A stretch of DNA of 64,000 bases from SVEL01 sp045125245 (lineage in GTDB: Bacteria > Bacillota > Clostridia > Lachnospirales > Lachnospiraceae). Of the stretch, positions 26,525 through 35,260 are shown one piece after another. Each line of letters starts with the position of its first letter. Within the stretch, counting starts at the first letter, position 1. Position numbers and translations under genes: made by a program. The stretch lies in contig JBGVNF010000107.1 of assembly GCA_045125245.1 (NCBI GenBank), positions 21,981 to 85,980 of the forward strand, in the 5' to 3' direction. The notes below the pieces were generated by a model. The model had not been told where the DNA came from and did not search any database. It saw nothing but the letters and a program-made list of their open reading frames with translations.

Positions 26525-27184
26525 ATGCGATATTATATTGCAGACTGTCATTTCTTTCACAGGAGTATGAACACAGCTATGGATAAACGTGGCTTTGCGT
26601 CCGTGGAAGAGATGAATGAATTTATGATAAAAAAATGGAATAATAAGGTGCGCCCACAGGATGAAATAGTTATTCTAGGGGATTTCTCTATGGGCAAGGG
26701 AGTGGAGACAAATGAGCTTCTTGACAGATTAAATGGAATAAAGTTTTTAATTGAAGGAAATCACGATAAATATCTGGATGATAGAAAGTTTGACAGAAGC
26801 AAGTTTAGATGGGTAAAGCCTTACCATGAGTTTAAGGAGAATAAGTGCAAGATAGTGATTAGTCATTATCCAATTATGTGCTACAATGGCCAGTACCGAG
26901 TGGACGATAAAGGAAACCCAAGAGCTTATATGCTATATGGTCATGTTCACGATAGTCATGATGAACGCCTGATACACCAATTCCAAAACCAGATTCGAAA
27001 CACAGTGGTGCCTACAAAGGATGGAGAAGATGTGAGAAGTATTGAGTGTCATATGATAAATTGCTTTTGTATGTATTCTGATTATGAGCCACTTACCCTA
27101 GATGAATGGATAGAGAATGATAGGATTAGGCGAGAGAAAATAGGTATAGGATATGAAAATTTCATTAAAAGAAAAAATGATTGA
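26525..27184 (+). CDS. calcineurin-like metallophosphoesterase
   Basis: A 219-residue phosphoesterase. All metal-binding motifs of the family are visible: YIADCHFFH (D-x-H) at the start, ILGDFSMG (GD), EGNHDKY (GNHD), ISHYP and YGHVHDSH (GHxH). The physiological substrate is unknown; small members of this type act on nucleotides or phosphodiesters. It starts 3 bases after the DHH gene stop, inside the same operon. It overlaps the next gene by 32 bases if the upstream start of that gene is used. Confidence 0.9.
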   Translation: MRYYIADCHFFHRSMNTAMDKRGFASVEEMNEFMIKKWNNKVRPQDEIVILGDFSMGKGVETNELLDRLNGIKFLIEGNHDKYLDDRKFDRSKFRWVKPYHEFKENKCKIVISHYPIMCYNGQYRVDDKGNPRAYMLYGHVHDSHDERLIHQFQNQIRNTVVPTKDGEDVRSIECHMINCFCMYSDYEPLTLDEWIENDRIRREKIGIGYENFIKRKND

Positions 27185-28304
27185 AATAATAAAAAAGGAT
27201 ACAGTGCTTGTTATAGCGGCTATACTAGCCGTTATTTCTATGTTTTTTAATCCACCTTCAAAGGAATATATAGAATTTATTGACTTTCGTGTGTTAGGAA
27301 TTTTGCTATCACTTATGATTGTTATGGCAGGCCTTAGTATAAATGGTATATTTGAAAAACTAGGCAAAAGTTTAATAAGCAAATGTAGTAGTACAAGGGC
27401 GTTGGCGTTTGTGCTTATATTTTTATGCTTTTTTTCATCGATGCTTTTGACAAATGATGTGGCACTTATCACATTTGTGCCACTAGCACTTTTGACATTG
27501 AAAATGAGTGGTAATGAAAAGTTAATAGTGATAGTAGTTGTAATGCAGACAATTGCAGCAAATCTTGGAAGTATGCTAACACCTATGGGAAATCCACAGA
27601 ATTTATATTTATATGGAATCAGTGGAATGACTATAGGAAAGTTTTTATTACTTATGCTTCCATATACTGTAGTTTCTGCAGTGCTTTTATGTATAGTTAT
27701 TTTTACATTAAAAAAAGATAACTTAACTCTTGGTATAGATGATGAAAATAAGAAAAACTATAATAAGACAACTGGTAATGGGGCTAAAAATGTACGTGTA
27801 GCGATATATTTTATTATGTTTGTATTGTGTATATTAGTGGTTGTGCGCCTGTTGCCATGGCATATAATTGCTGCATTAATATTTGTAGTTACATTATTTA
27901 TGGAGAAGGAAGCTGTAAAGGGAGCTGATTATGGGCTACTATTAACGTTTGTTGCATTCTTTATATTTATAGGAAATATGGGAGAAATTCCAGCCATTAA
28001 AAATATGCTCTCATCTCTTGTTGGAGACAGGGAGGTAGCTGTTTCTATTATATCTAGTCAGGCGGTTAGCAATGTGCCAACAGCATTGTTATTATCCGGA
28101 TTTACATCAAACTATGAGGGACTTATCATAGGAACAAATCTTGGTGGTTTGGGAACACTTATAGCATCCATGGCAAGCCTTATTTCCTATAAGCAGGTGG
28201 CTAATGGGCACCCAGATGTAAAAGGAAAATATTTTGTGAGCTTTACATTGTGGAATGTGGTGTTTTTAGCAGTGCTTATATGTGCTTATGTTCTAGTGAT
28301 GTAA
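27153..28304 (+). CDS. SLC13/ArsB-type anion permease (citrate-transporter-like family)
   Basis: A 383-residue membrane protein with about ten to eleven helices of the ion transporter superfamily. The two repeated substrate hairpins are visible: LTNDVALITFVPLAL with NLGSMLTPMGNPQNLYLY in the first half, and SNVPTALLLSGF with GTNLGGLGTLIASMASL in the second. Substrate might be a dicarboxylate, sulfate or another anion. The chosen ATG (27153) lies inside the metallophosphoesterase gene with TATAGGAT just upstream; another ATG at 27177 has no good ribosome site. It is probably the last gene of the TIR-DHH-phosphoesterase run. Confidence 0.88.
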   Translation: MKISLKEKMIEIIKKDTVLVIAAILAVISMFFNPPSKEYIEFIDFRVLGILLSLMIVMAGLSINGIFEKLGKSLISKCSSTRALAFVLIFLCFFSSMLLTNDVALITFVPLALLTLKMSGNEKLIVIVVVMQTIAANLGSMLTPMGNPQNLYLYGISGMTIGKFLLLMLPYTVVSAVLLCIVIFTLKKDNLTLGIDDENKKNYNKTTGNGAKNVRVAIYFIMFVLCILVVVRLLPWHIIAALIFVVTLFMEKEAVKGADYGLLLTFVAFFIFIGNMGEIPAIKNMLSSLVGDREVAVSIISSQAVSNVPTALLLSGFTSNYEGLIIGTNLGGLGTLIASMASLISYKQVANGHPDVKGKYFVSFTLWNVVFLAVLICAYVLVM

Positions 28305-28427
28305 TGTAGTTTAAAAAAGAAATATGTGTAATAAGTAATAATATTTAATAAAAAATTTATTTAATAAACCTTTTATTTTAACGATGCGGAAAAGTTTATT
28401 TATGTTAATGATTTGGAGGTGGCGACT

Positions 28428-29069
28428 ATGAGAAAAAAAGAACGAGCATTGATGATAATAGAATTATTAAAAAAAGAATATCCAAACACTGGTTGTTCCC
28501 TAGAATATGATGAAGCGTGGAAGCTTCTTGTAAGTGTTCGTTTGGCTGCACAGTGCACGGATGCTAGAGTTAATGTAGTAGTGAAAGACTTGTATGAAAA
28601 ATATCCTACAGTTGAAGCATTGGCAAAAGCACCAGTAGATGCCATTGAAGAAATAGTGCGACCATGTGGACTTGGAAAAAGTAAGGCCAAAGATATAAGT
28701 GGTTGCATGAAGATATTGTACGAAAAGTATGAAGGTAAAGTACCAGCAGATTTTGATAAATTAATGGAGCTTCCAGGTGTGGGAAGAAAAAGTGCCAACC
28801 TTATAATGGGAGATGTCTTTGGAAAGCCAGCTATAGTTACAGATACTCATTGTATTCGTTTAGTTAATAGATTTGGGTTGGTAAATAATGTCAAGGAGCC
28901 TAAGAAGGTTGAGATGGAATTATGGAAATTAATTCCACCAGAAGAAGGAAATGATTTTTGTCATAGGCTTGTAGACCATGGACGTGAAATATGTACAGCT
29001 AGGACAAAGCCGTATTGTGATAGATGCTGCTTGAAGGAAGTGTGCAAGAGTGCAGGGAAGTTCGATTAA
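28428..29069 (+). CDS. nth: endonuclease III, DNA glycosylase/AP lyase
   Basis: A 213-residue base-excision repair enzyme that removes oxidised pyrimidines and cuts at the abasic site. The helix-hairpin-helix LPGVGRKSAN carries the catalytic Lys, and VTDTHCIRL carries the catalytic Asp. The C-terminal [4Fe-4S] cluster ligands are four cysteines (ICTARTKPYCDRCCLKEVC). Start: the ATG at 28428 follows TTGGAGGT by seven bases. An in-frame TTG at 28413 is part of that ribosome site and is rejected as the start. A weak-tailed terminator hairpin follows at 29137-29182. Confidence 0.96.
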   Translation: MRKKERALMIIELLKKEYPNTGCSLEYDEAWKLLVSVRLAAQCTDARVNVVVKDLYEKYPTVEALAKAPVDAIEEIVRPCGLGKSKAKDISGCMKILYEKYEGKVPADFDKLMELPGVGRKSANLIMGDVFGKPAIVTDTHCIRLVNRFGLVNNVKEPKKVEMELWKLIPPEEGNDFCHRLVDHGREICTARTKPYCDRCCLKEVCKSAGKFD

Positions 29070-29136
29070 AATTTATGAGAGTAAGAAGAATTTAACATTT
29101 TTTTGATTATAAAATGTGTTATTTGCTGAAAAAATA

Positions 29137-29182
29137 GAAAGCAACTGTTGGTTTATAAAAATGCCTACGGTTGTTTTCTTGT
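29137..29182 (+). terminator. probable terminator after nth
   Basis: GAAAGCAACTGTTGG (29137-29151) pairs with CCTACGGTTGTTTTC (29164-29178) with a single mismatch and a few G-T pairs; a short T-rich tail follows. Confidence 0.65.
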
Positions 29183-29534
29183 ATGTATCGAAAATATTAG
29201 GTAATATTTTGTTTTTTATAGATACATTAAGAAGTAAATAGTTATTGCTAATCTATATTAATAGTGCTACTATTTTCTTAAGCAGAAAGTATTTTAATTA
29301 TTCTAGAGAGTAGGTTATGAGTCGCTTATTTTCATTTGTGTTCTGCTAAATCCAACATTCATTTAAAACTAATGCTAATTTAAGAGGTCTTTGTAGTATT
29401 AATTTAGTACCATTATTCTTTTTATTGGGGATTAAGTTTGGAAATGAGTCAGCCAAATTTATCTAGGTCAATATTTAGAATTAAGATATTGAGAAAAGAA
29501 TGAAAAAAGTTTATAATGAGAAGGAGATGATTGC
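29183..29534. other. AT-rich intergenic region without a recognisable gene
   Basis: About 350 bases between the nth terminator and the Rpn-type gene. It holds a small hairpin (AAAATATT/AATATTTT, 29191-29210) within a wider GTATC/GATAC pair, and nothing else that I can name. No open frame with a ribosome site was seen. It may be decayed mobile DNA next to the Rpn-type nuclease. Confidence 0.5.
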
Positions 29535-30347
29535 ATGACTAGTGATATGCTAGACATAAGAATGCAGGAGAATCTGCAGATTATATCAAAGCTTCGTTTA
29601 TTAGATGACGATTTAATGAATTTAGTGTTTGACAAAAATATAGAAGCAACTGAATTATTATTAAATATAATTCTTAAAAGGACAGATTTAAAAGTATTAG
29701 AGGTTGTTGCACAGAGAGAATACAAGAATGCTATGGCTGGTGGAAGGTCGATTACCATTGATGTTTATGCAAAAGACAGTGAGGGTAAAGCTTATGATGT
29801 AGAAGTTCAGCGAGCAGACCGTGGAGCGGATTTTCATCGTGCAAGATTTCATAGCAGTATGATTGATACAAGAATGCTTAAAGAAAAGCAGCAATTTAAG
29901 GATATATATGATTCGTATGTTATTTTTATTACAGAGAATGATGTTATAGGTGAAGGGCTATCCTTGTATCATATTGACAGAATAATTGAGGAAACAGGTG
30001 AAAAATTTGAAGATGGTTCGCATATAATATATGTGAATGGAAGCTATAAAAATGACAGTGACCCGATTGGTAAGTTGATGCATGATTTTAGGTGTACAAA
30101 TCCAGAGGATATGTTTTATTCATTGTTAGCAAAACAGGTTAAATATTTTAAGGAAACGGAAGGAGGCAGAAAGGATATGTGCAAAGCAGTTGAGGAATTA
30201 GCGGAAAAGAGAGCGAACGAAAGAGTCTTAGAAGAAAAAATGGATTTAATAAAAAAGCTTCTTGCTAATGGAAAACTTTCAGTAGAAGAAATTGCAGAAT
30301 GTATGGGTTTTCCTATTGATATGGTAGAGGAATTGGCTAAGTCATAA
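29535..30347 (+). CDS. Rpn-family PD-(D/E)XK nuclease, transposase-like
   Basis: A 270-residue member of the PD-(D/E)XK 'transposase-like' group related to E. coli RpnA. The nuclease core shows SITIDVYAKDSEGKAYDVEV followed by QR, giving the D...ExQ metal site, and FHRARFHSSMID and SYVIFITENDV follow as in the family. The C-terminal helices (VERVLEEKMDL-like, then LSVEEIAECMGFPIDMVEEL) form the usual small helical end. Such proteins cut DNA and promote RecA-independent recombination; they often occur in many copies. The site GAGAAGGAGATG precedes the ATG. The gene stands alone in an AT-rich region. Confidence 0.88.
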   Translation: MTSDMLDIRMQENLQIISKLRLLDDDLMNLVFDKNIEATELLLNIILKRTDLKVLEVVAQREYKNAMAGGRSITIDVYAKDSEGKAYDVEVQRADRGADFHRARFHSSMIDTRMLKEKQQFKDIYDSYVIFITENDVIGEGLSLYHIDRIIEETGEKFEDGSHIIYVNGSYKNDSDPIGKLMHDFRCTNPEDMFYSLLAKQVKYFKETEGGRKDMCKAVEELAEKRANERVLEEKMDLIKKLLANGKLSVEEIAECMGFPIDMVEELAKS

Positions 30348-30381
30348 TAAAATGATTTTAAATCTAAAAGTCAAAAAATGT

Positions 30382-30422
30382 AAAAGTGCGTATAAGATAA
30401 AGTTAAAGAATCTTATACGCAC
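30382..30422. terminator. bidirectional terminator between Rpn-type gene and ribU
   Basis: GTGCGTATAAGAT (30386-30398) pairs perfectly with ATCTTATACGCAC (30410-30422); the minus-strand exit reads TTTTA, the plus-strand exit TATATTTA. Confidence 0.82.
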
Positions 30423-30473
30423 TATATTTATGCAGTTTATAATTTAATGAAAATAATATGTCATATAAAATAA

Positions 30474-31016
30474 TTATTTTACAAGCAAATTTGCTTTTCT
30501 TAAACCTATAACAATTGGCTTATAGATAAGAAGAATTATTCCTGCGTTTATGCTATGCTTAGCTAAATTAAATGGTAAAAATGTTGGGATTAACATTTTT
30601 GCAACTGCGGCGCGAGGAATCTTCATATAGATAGGTGTTAAGAAATAATTCCATGCAATCATAGCAGCAGTACCTGCTAATACACCACAGATAAGACCTA
30701 TTATCGCACCTGATATGTCATGTTTTTTCTTGTAAATGTATGATGCAACAGTTACGAAACTACATGTTGAGATTACATTCATAGCAAAACCTATGTAACC
30801 AGTATCACTAATGGTTATCATTTCAATAAAAGAAACAATTAGGGAAACAATGAATGACGTAAGTGGTCCAAACATAAAACCACCTATTGCGATAATGATA
30901 TCCTTCGCTTCGTACTTAAGGAACAAAACAACTGGAATTCGAATTGCCACGACTGTGGCGAATGCTAATGCACATAGCATTCCGGTTAGCGCGACTTTTT
31001 TTGCTTTACTGTTCAT
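30474..31016 (-). CDS. ribU: riboflavin transporter RibU (ECF S component)
   Basis: A 180-residue membrane protein with five to six helices that binds riboflavin for an ECF importer. The KYEAKDI segment after the second helix and WNYFLTPIYMKIPR are RibU signatures. The identification is strengthened by an FMN riboswitch directly upstream on the same strand, which should shut the gene off when flavin is plentiful. The ribosome site AAGGAGG lies at 31025-31031 and partly overlaps the end of the riboswitch. A terminator shared with the convergent Rpn-type gene follows. Confidence 0.95.
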   Translation of the reverse strand: MNSKAKKVALTGMLCALAFATVVAIRIPVVLFLKYEAKDIIIAIGGFMFGPLTSFIVSLIVSFIEMITISDTGYIGFAMNVISTCSFVTVASYIYKKKHDISGAIIGLICGVLAGTAAMIAWNYFLTPIYMKIPRAAVAKMLIPTFLPFNLAKHSINAGIILLIYKPIVIGLRKANLLVK

Positions 31017-31027
31017 AATTAGAACCT

Positions 31028-31137
31028 CCTTCTTTCATCCAGACTATACTGTCGGTTTTGGAATTACACCAAATCATGCGTATTTTACGCTCGCGGACTT
31101 TACCGCCGATCGGGAATCACACCCTGCCCTGAAGGCA
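31028..31137 (-). promoter_or_regulatory. FMN riboswitch (RFN element) controlling ribU
   Basis: Read on the minus strand, the region contains the conserved RFN pieces in order: AGGGCAGGGTG, ATTCCCGATCGGCGGTA, AGTCCGCGAG, GATTTGGTG, ATTCCAAAACCGACAGTA and TAGTCTGGATGAAAGAAGG. It binds flavin mononucleotide. Its last bases run into the ribosome site of ribU, and no separate terminator hairpin sits between them, so control of translation initiation is likely. Confidence 0.97.
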
Positions 31138-31373
31138 ATCAATATTTAATTGACCACTTTATTATATAACTATGATAAAGTAAGTCAAGTGATTTTAATG
31201 TATAATATTAAGCACAATGTAAAAATATGCATAAATTTATCGATATAGCTGGTAATTTAAAGCAGCTAGATAAAAATGCTTGACTAAAAAAATACTAATG
31301 TTAAACTATAATAGACTAAAATTACAAGGCGTTTTAAGGATATTTATACAATATACATTACTGAGGATAGAAC

Positions 31374-33017
31374 ATGAAAAACGATAAAAACAAAGAAAGT
31401 AAAATAACAAAAAATACCATAGTAGAAGATGTAGTGACAAAGGATGTGGAAACAGGTGAGACAACAACCGAAAATAAATCAACAGACAAAAAGGCAAAAG
31501 AAAATAAAAAGTACGAAATAAAAATATGGAAGTGCATTTTAAGTGTAGTATTTGCCATTTTGTCGGTAATGCTTGTGTACCTTTTAGTTTGGTCAAAGTA
31601 TATATTTGGTAATGTGCCATTTGCGCAGGTACTTTTTCATGTGATGGTGCCACTTGAAGGAACTGATTCGTCGATAATAGCAAGCTATTTTTATGGAGTA
31701 GCGCCTTGGGTAGCGCTTATGGTTGCAGCTATTATAGGAACAGGCGTAATTTATCATTTTGTAAAAGAAAAGAAAATTAAAAATAAAATATTGAAGCTTG
31801 TGTTTGGAATAAACAAGTTTTTAGTGAGAAAAATGGTTCCATTTACATCATTCTTACTAGCGATAGTCCTTATAGTGAATTTTTTTGGATTTGGAATTCA
31901 TTTTTGGCTCATAGATAGATTTGATTCTTCGACTTTGTATGAAGATTATTACGTAGATGCAGCTACGGCAAATATAAAGGCACCAGAGAAGAAAAAAAAT
32001 CTTATCTTTGTATTGTCGGAATCCCTAGAAGCTAGCTTTACAGATGATGATAATGGCGGATGTATGGATAGAAATTATATGCCAAAGCTTACAGCACTTG
32101 CCAAGGAAAATACACATTTTTCAAGAAATGAAACACTTGCGGGAGCGGTGGAAGTAGAAGGAACTGGCTGGACTATAGCGGCTATGGTGGCGCAGATGTC
32201 AGGTGTACCACTTGTACTTCCGATTGGAAGAAATTCTTACGGAAAATATGGAGAATTTTTGCCAGGTATAACATCTATGGGGGAGATTCTTAAAAAATAT
32301 GGTTATAATAATGAAATTATCATAGGTTCAAAAAGAGAATTTGCAGGAGTGGATACATTTTTTGAACAGCATGGTGAGTACGAAATATTCGATTATTATA
32401 CAGCCTTGGAAAAGGAGTATGTCACAGGTCATAACGGATTCTGGGGTATAGATGATAAGGATTTGTTGCAGATTGCAAAGGATGAGATAATCCAGCTGGC
32501 GGCAAAGGATGAACCGTTTAGTGTAATAGTAAATACAATTGATTTGCATACACCAGGTGGTTATATATGCGAAGATTGTTATTATGAATACAATCATGGA
32601 TATAAAAATATCATAGCGTGTCAGGATAGACAGTTGACAAGATTTGTTGAATGGTGCAAGACACAGGAATTTTATGAGGATACAGTTATAGTTGTAGCAG
32701 GTGATCATCTGAGTATGGCGCCAGTTGTAAAGAATGAATTTACACCAGAGGGGTATGATCGCTCAGTTTACAATGCCATAATTAATTCCGATTTAGAACC
32801 AGTAAATGCCACAAATAGATTGTTTACTACCATGGATATGTTTCCAACAATTCTTGCAAGTTTAGGTTTTGAAATTGAAGGCGATAGATTAGGCTTGGGC
32901 ACAAATCTATATTCTGATAAGAAGACTGTTATGGAAGAAGTGGGCAAGAAGGAATTTATGGAAGAAATATCTAAGAATTCCAAATTATATAATAAAGAAA
33001 TTTTAGGCACACGATAA
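31374..33017 (+). CDS. LTA synthase/MdoB-like phosphoglycerol transferase (sulfatase fold)
   Basis: A 547-residue enzyme: charged N-terminus, membrane helices near residues 53-75, 95-125 and 155-185, then an extracellular sulfatase-type domain from about residue 205. NLIFVLSESLEASF gives the metal-binding Glu, VEGTGWTIAAMVAQMSGVPL carries the catalytic Thr in a form close to MdoB/OpgB, and VVAGDHLSM closes the active site. It should move glycerol phosphate from phosphatidylglycerol to a surface acceptor (teichoic acid or glycan). The acceptor is unknown. A hairpin terminator follows. It is a single gene. Confidence 0.88.
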   Translation: MKNDKNKESKITKNTIVEDVVTKDVETGETTTENKSTDKKAKENKKYEIKIWKCILSVVFAILSVMLVYLLVWSKYIFGNVPFAQVLFHVMVPLEGTDSSIIASYFYGVAPWVALMVAAIIGTGVIYHFVKEKKIKNKILKLVFGINKFLVRKMVPFTSFLLAIVLIVNFFGFGIHFWLIDRFDSSTLYEDYYVDAATANIKAPEKKKNLIFVLSESLEASFTDDDNGGCMDRNYMPKLTALAKENTHFSRNETLAGAVEVEGTGWTIAAMVAQMSGVPLVLPIGRNSYGKYGEFLPGITSMGEILKKYGYNNEIIIGSKREFAGVDTFFEQHGEYEIFDYYTALEKEYVTGHNGFWGIDDKDLLQIAKDEIIQLAAKDEPFSVIVNTIDLHTPGGYICEDCYYEYNHGYKNIIACQDRQLTRFVEWCKTQEFYEDTVIVVAGDHLSMAPVVKNEFTPEGYDRSVYNAIINSDLEPVNATNRLFTTMDMFPTILASLGFEIEGDRLGLGTNLYSDKKTVMEEVGKKEFMEEISKNSKLYNKEILGTR

Positions 33018-33037
33018 ATAATATTAAATAATATTAA

Positions 33038-33091
33038 ACGAAACCTTATAGTTGAAAGTATATATACTTTGACTATAAGGTTTGATTTTTA
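33038..33091 (+). terminator. terminator after the MdoB-like gene
   Basis: AAACCTTATAGTT (from about 33040) pairs with GACTATAAGGTTT (to about 33083) with an inner AAAGTATA/TATACTTT stem, followed by GATTTTT. Confidence 0.85.
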
Positions 33092-33100
33092 CAATAAAAT

Positions 33101-33117
33101 TTAACATAGAATTAACA
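33101..33117 (+). promoter_or_regulatory. Pho-box-like direct repeat upstream of the two-component genes
   Basis: TTAACA at 33101-33106 and TTAACA at 33112-33117 are 11 bases apart (one helical turn), as in PhoP/PhoB binding sites of Firmicutes. The site lies about 85 bases before the response-regulator start, a fitting place for autoregulation. Only two clean copies are seen. Confidence 0.45.
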
Positions 33118-33201
33118 AAATATACTTGTAAGTTTAATATAAGAAAATTATACTAGTATCAAATATTATGTCAGCAAATAGGAAAGTGAAGGAAGAGACA
33201 G

Positions 33202-33879
33202 ATGATATATTTATTAGAAGATGATACAAGCATTCAAAAATTTGTGAGCTATGCATTGATAAATTCAGGTTTTGAGGTAAAAGGCTTCGAGACACCGAGT
33301 GAATTTTACAAGGCATTGGATGAAGAGATGCCGGACATGCTACTGCTTGATGTAATGCTTCCTGAAGAGGATGGAATTTCTATATTGGGAAAGCTTAGAG
33401 AGAGGGAAGATACAAAGAAATTGCCTGTTATTATGCTTACAGCCAAGGGAACTGAGTATGATAGAATAATTGGTTTAGACAAGGGTGCAGATGATTATGT
33501 GGCGAAACCATTTTCGGTAATGGAATTAATATCTAGAATGAAGGCAGTTCTTAGAAGAACATCATCAGAGAACGGAAAGAAATCCAGCACAGAATATGTG
33601 GTGGGTGATGTGACCTTGTGTACTGTGAAGCACACAGTTAAGGTAAAGGGTGAAGAGATAAAGCTTACATATAAGGAATTTGAATTACTTTCCCTTCTTA
33701 TGAAGAATAAGGAGAAGGTATTTGATAGAGATGAGCTCCTCGTAAAAATCTGGGGCTATGATTTTGATGGCGAAAACAGAACAGTAGATGTGCATATAAG
33801 AACCTTGAGAAGTAAGCTTAAGGAAGGCGGAAGTATCATAGAAACAGTTCGTGGTGTAGGATACAAGGTAAAGGGTTAG
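33202..33879 (+). CDS. OmpR-family response regulator (PhoP-like)
   Basis: A 225-residue DNA-binding response regulator. The receiver domain has acidic residues E6-D7-D8, phosphorylation site Asp50 (LLLDVMLPEEDG), Thr80 and Lys102. The C-terminal winged helix (LTYKEFELLSLLMKN, VDVHIRTLRSKL, RGVGYK) is of the OmpR/PhoB type. The kinase gene begins one base after its stop. The Pho-box-like repeat upstream suggests phosphate control, but the family also includes cell-envelope regulators, so the stimulus remains an inference. A GAAGGAAGAG ribosome site precedes the ATG. Confidence 0.95.
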   Translation: MIYLLEDDTSIQKFVSYALINSGFEVKGFETPSEFYKALDEEMPDMLLLDVMLPEEDGISILGKLREREDTKKLPVIMLTAKGTEYDRIIGLDKGADDYVAKPFSVMELISRMKAVLRRTSSENGKKSSTEYVVGDVTLCTVKHTVKVKGEEIKLTYKEFELLSLLMKNKEKVFDRDELLVKIWGYDFDGENRTVDVHIRTLRSKLKEGGSIIETVRGVGYKVKG

Positions 33880-33880
33880 T

Positions 33881-35155
33881 ATGGTAAAAAAGATATTTAT
33901 AAATACATTTGTTATTTCAATGGTTGCAATTATTTTGTCAGCAGTTGTATTTTTAGGTGCATACTATGAAAGAACAGAAAAGCAAATGCATGCGGCATTG
34001 GAAACAAAGACAAAGCTAGTTGAAGAGGGTATAAGATACGCAGGTATAGATTTTTTTAAAAATATAAATGTGTCTCATGATGTGCGAGTAACCTGGCGAG
34101 ATACTACAGGGAAAATATTGTATGATAATATAGAGTATAGTGACAATATGTTTGAGAAGACTATATATTGCGATAGAACACTAGAGGATGGAAGTGTTAT
34201 ACGAGTAGCCAGTGTTTATGGTACGGTGCAAAATCTTCTTTTGTCTATGATACAACCGATGTTGGTAGTATTGACCATATTGGCCATCATATTGTACATT
34301 GTATCAAATTTTATAGCAAAGGCTATCGTTGCGCCTATAAATCAGATAGATTTAGAGAGTGGAAAAATTGACGATTTAAGCGGATATGAAGAAATAAAAC
34401 CATTGCTTTCTAGAATTAGACGACAGAATATTATGATAGAAACTAATATTCGTGAAATAAAGAGGCAGAATGCAAAAAGAGAAAGCTTTAGACGTAATTT
34501 TACAGCGGGAGTTTCTCATGAATTAAAGACACCATTAACATCTATATCAGGAATTTCGGAAATGTTAGCTAATGGATTGATAAAACCTGAGGATGTGCCG
34601 GAATTTGGGGAGAGTATCAATAAGGAAACTGCAAGACTCATTAATTTGGTCAATGATATTATCTTGATTTCCAAGCTTGAAACAGAGGAAATAGTTGTTG
34701 AGAAGGAAGATGTTAATTTAAGTGAACTTGTGGAAAATGTAGCAGATAGATTAGAACATATTGCAGAGAAAAGAAAAGTATCTATTACAACAGATATGAG
34801 AGCAAATCCAGTAGTTAGTGGTTCGTACAAAATGCTTGAAGATATGATAATGAATTTATGTGACAATTCCCTTAAATACAATGTGGAGGGTGGCAATGTA
34901 AATATTATATTAGAGGAAGATGATAAGGTTGCAAGAATAATAGTAGAAGATACAGGAATTGGTATTCCAGATGAGGATAAAAAGAGTATCTTTGAGAGAT
35001 TTTACCGAGTGGATAAGGGGCGTTCTAAGGATGTTGGAGGAACAGGTCTTGGATTGTCTATTGTTAAGCACATTGCCATATATCATGGTGGTAAGGTGGA
35101 GGTCTTTGACAGAACTGGCGGCGGCACAAGGATGATAGTGGAATTGAAACTATAA
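33881..35155 (+). CDS. sensor histidine kinase (PhoR-like)
   Basis: A 424-residue membrane kinase. Two membrane helices (about 5-27 and 116-142) enclose a small extracytoplasmic domain of about 90 residues. The H-box AGVSHELKTPLTSISG places the phosphorylated histidine at residue 213. The ATPase domain shows the N-box NLCDNSLKYN, the D-box DTGIGIP, the F-box ERFYRVDKGRS and the G2-box GGTGLGLSIVKH. It phosphorylates the regulator encoded immediately before it. PhoR proteins of Firmicutes often have the same outline; the PhoR label rests on this and on the upstream Pho-box-like site. Confidence 0.94.
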   Translation: MVKKIFINTFVISMVAIILSAVVFLGAYYERTEKQMHAALETKTKLVEEGIRYAGIDFFKNINVSHDVRVTWRDTTGKILYDNIEYSDNMFEKTIYCDRTLEDGSVIRVASVYGTVQNLLLSMIQPMLVVLTILAIILYIVSNFIAKAIVAPINQIDLESGKIDDLSGYEEIKPLLSRIRRQNIMIETNIREIKRQNAKRESFRRNFTAGVSHELKTPLTSISGISEMLANGLIKPEDVPEFGESINKETARLINLVNDIILISKLETEEIVVEKEDVNLSELVENVADRLEHIAEKRKVSITTDMRANPVVSGSYKMLEDMIMNLCDNSLKYNVEGGNVNIILEEDDKVARIIVEDTGIGIPDEDKKSIFERFYRVDKGRSKDVGGTGLGLSIVKHIAIYHGGKVEVFDRTGGGTRMIVELKL

Positions 35156-35260
35156 ATATTGTGAATTTTTGTTCATAATTATTGATTTCTGGGGGAAGCT
35201 AGTGTATGCTCATACGAGGTGGATTTAAAAACCACAGCATAAAATGCAGAATGGAGTAAT

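Noticed and set aside
23586..28304. Established anti-phage defence operon
   Set aside because: TIR proteins with membrane helices can serve other roles, and the DHH, metallophosphoesterase and SLC13 genes are not a known defence set. Kept only as a hypothesis.
29070..29534. Decayed gene or small RNA in the nth-Rpn gap
   Set aside because: Only a terminator and a short AT-rich hairpin are visible; no promoter-terminator pair or protein remnant could be supported.
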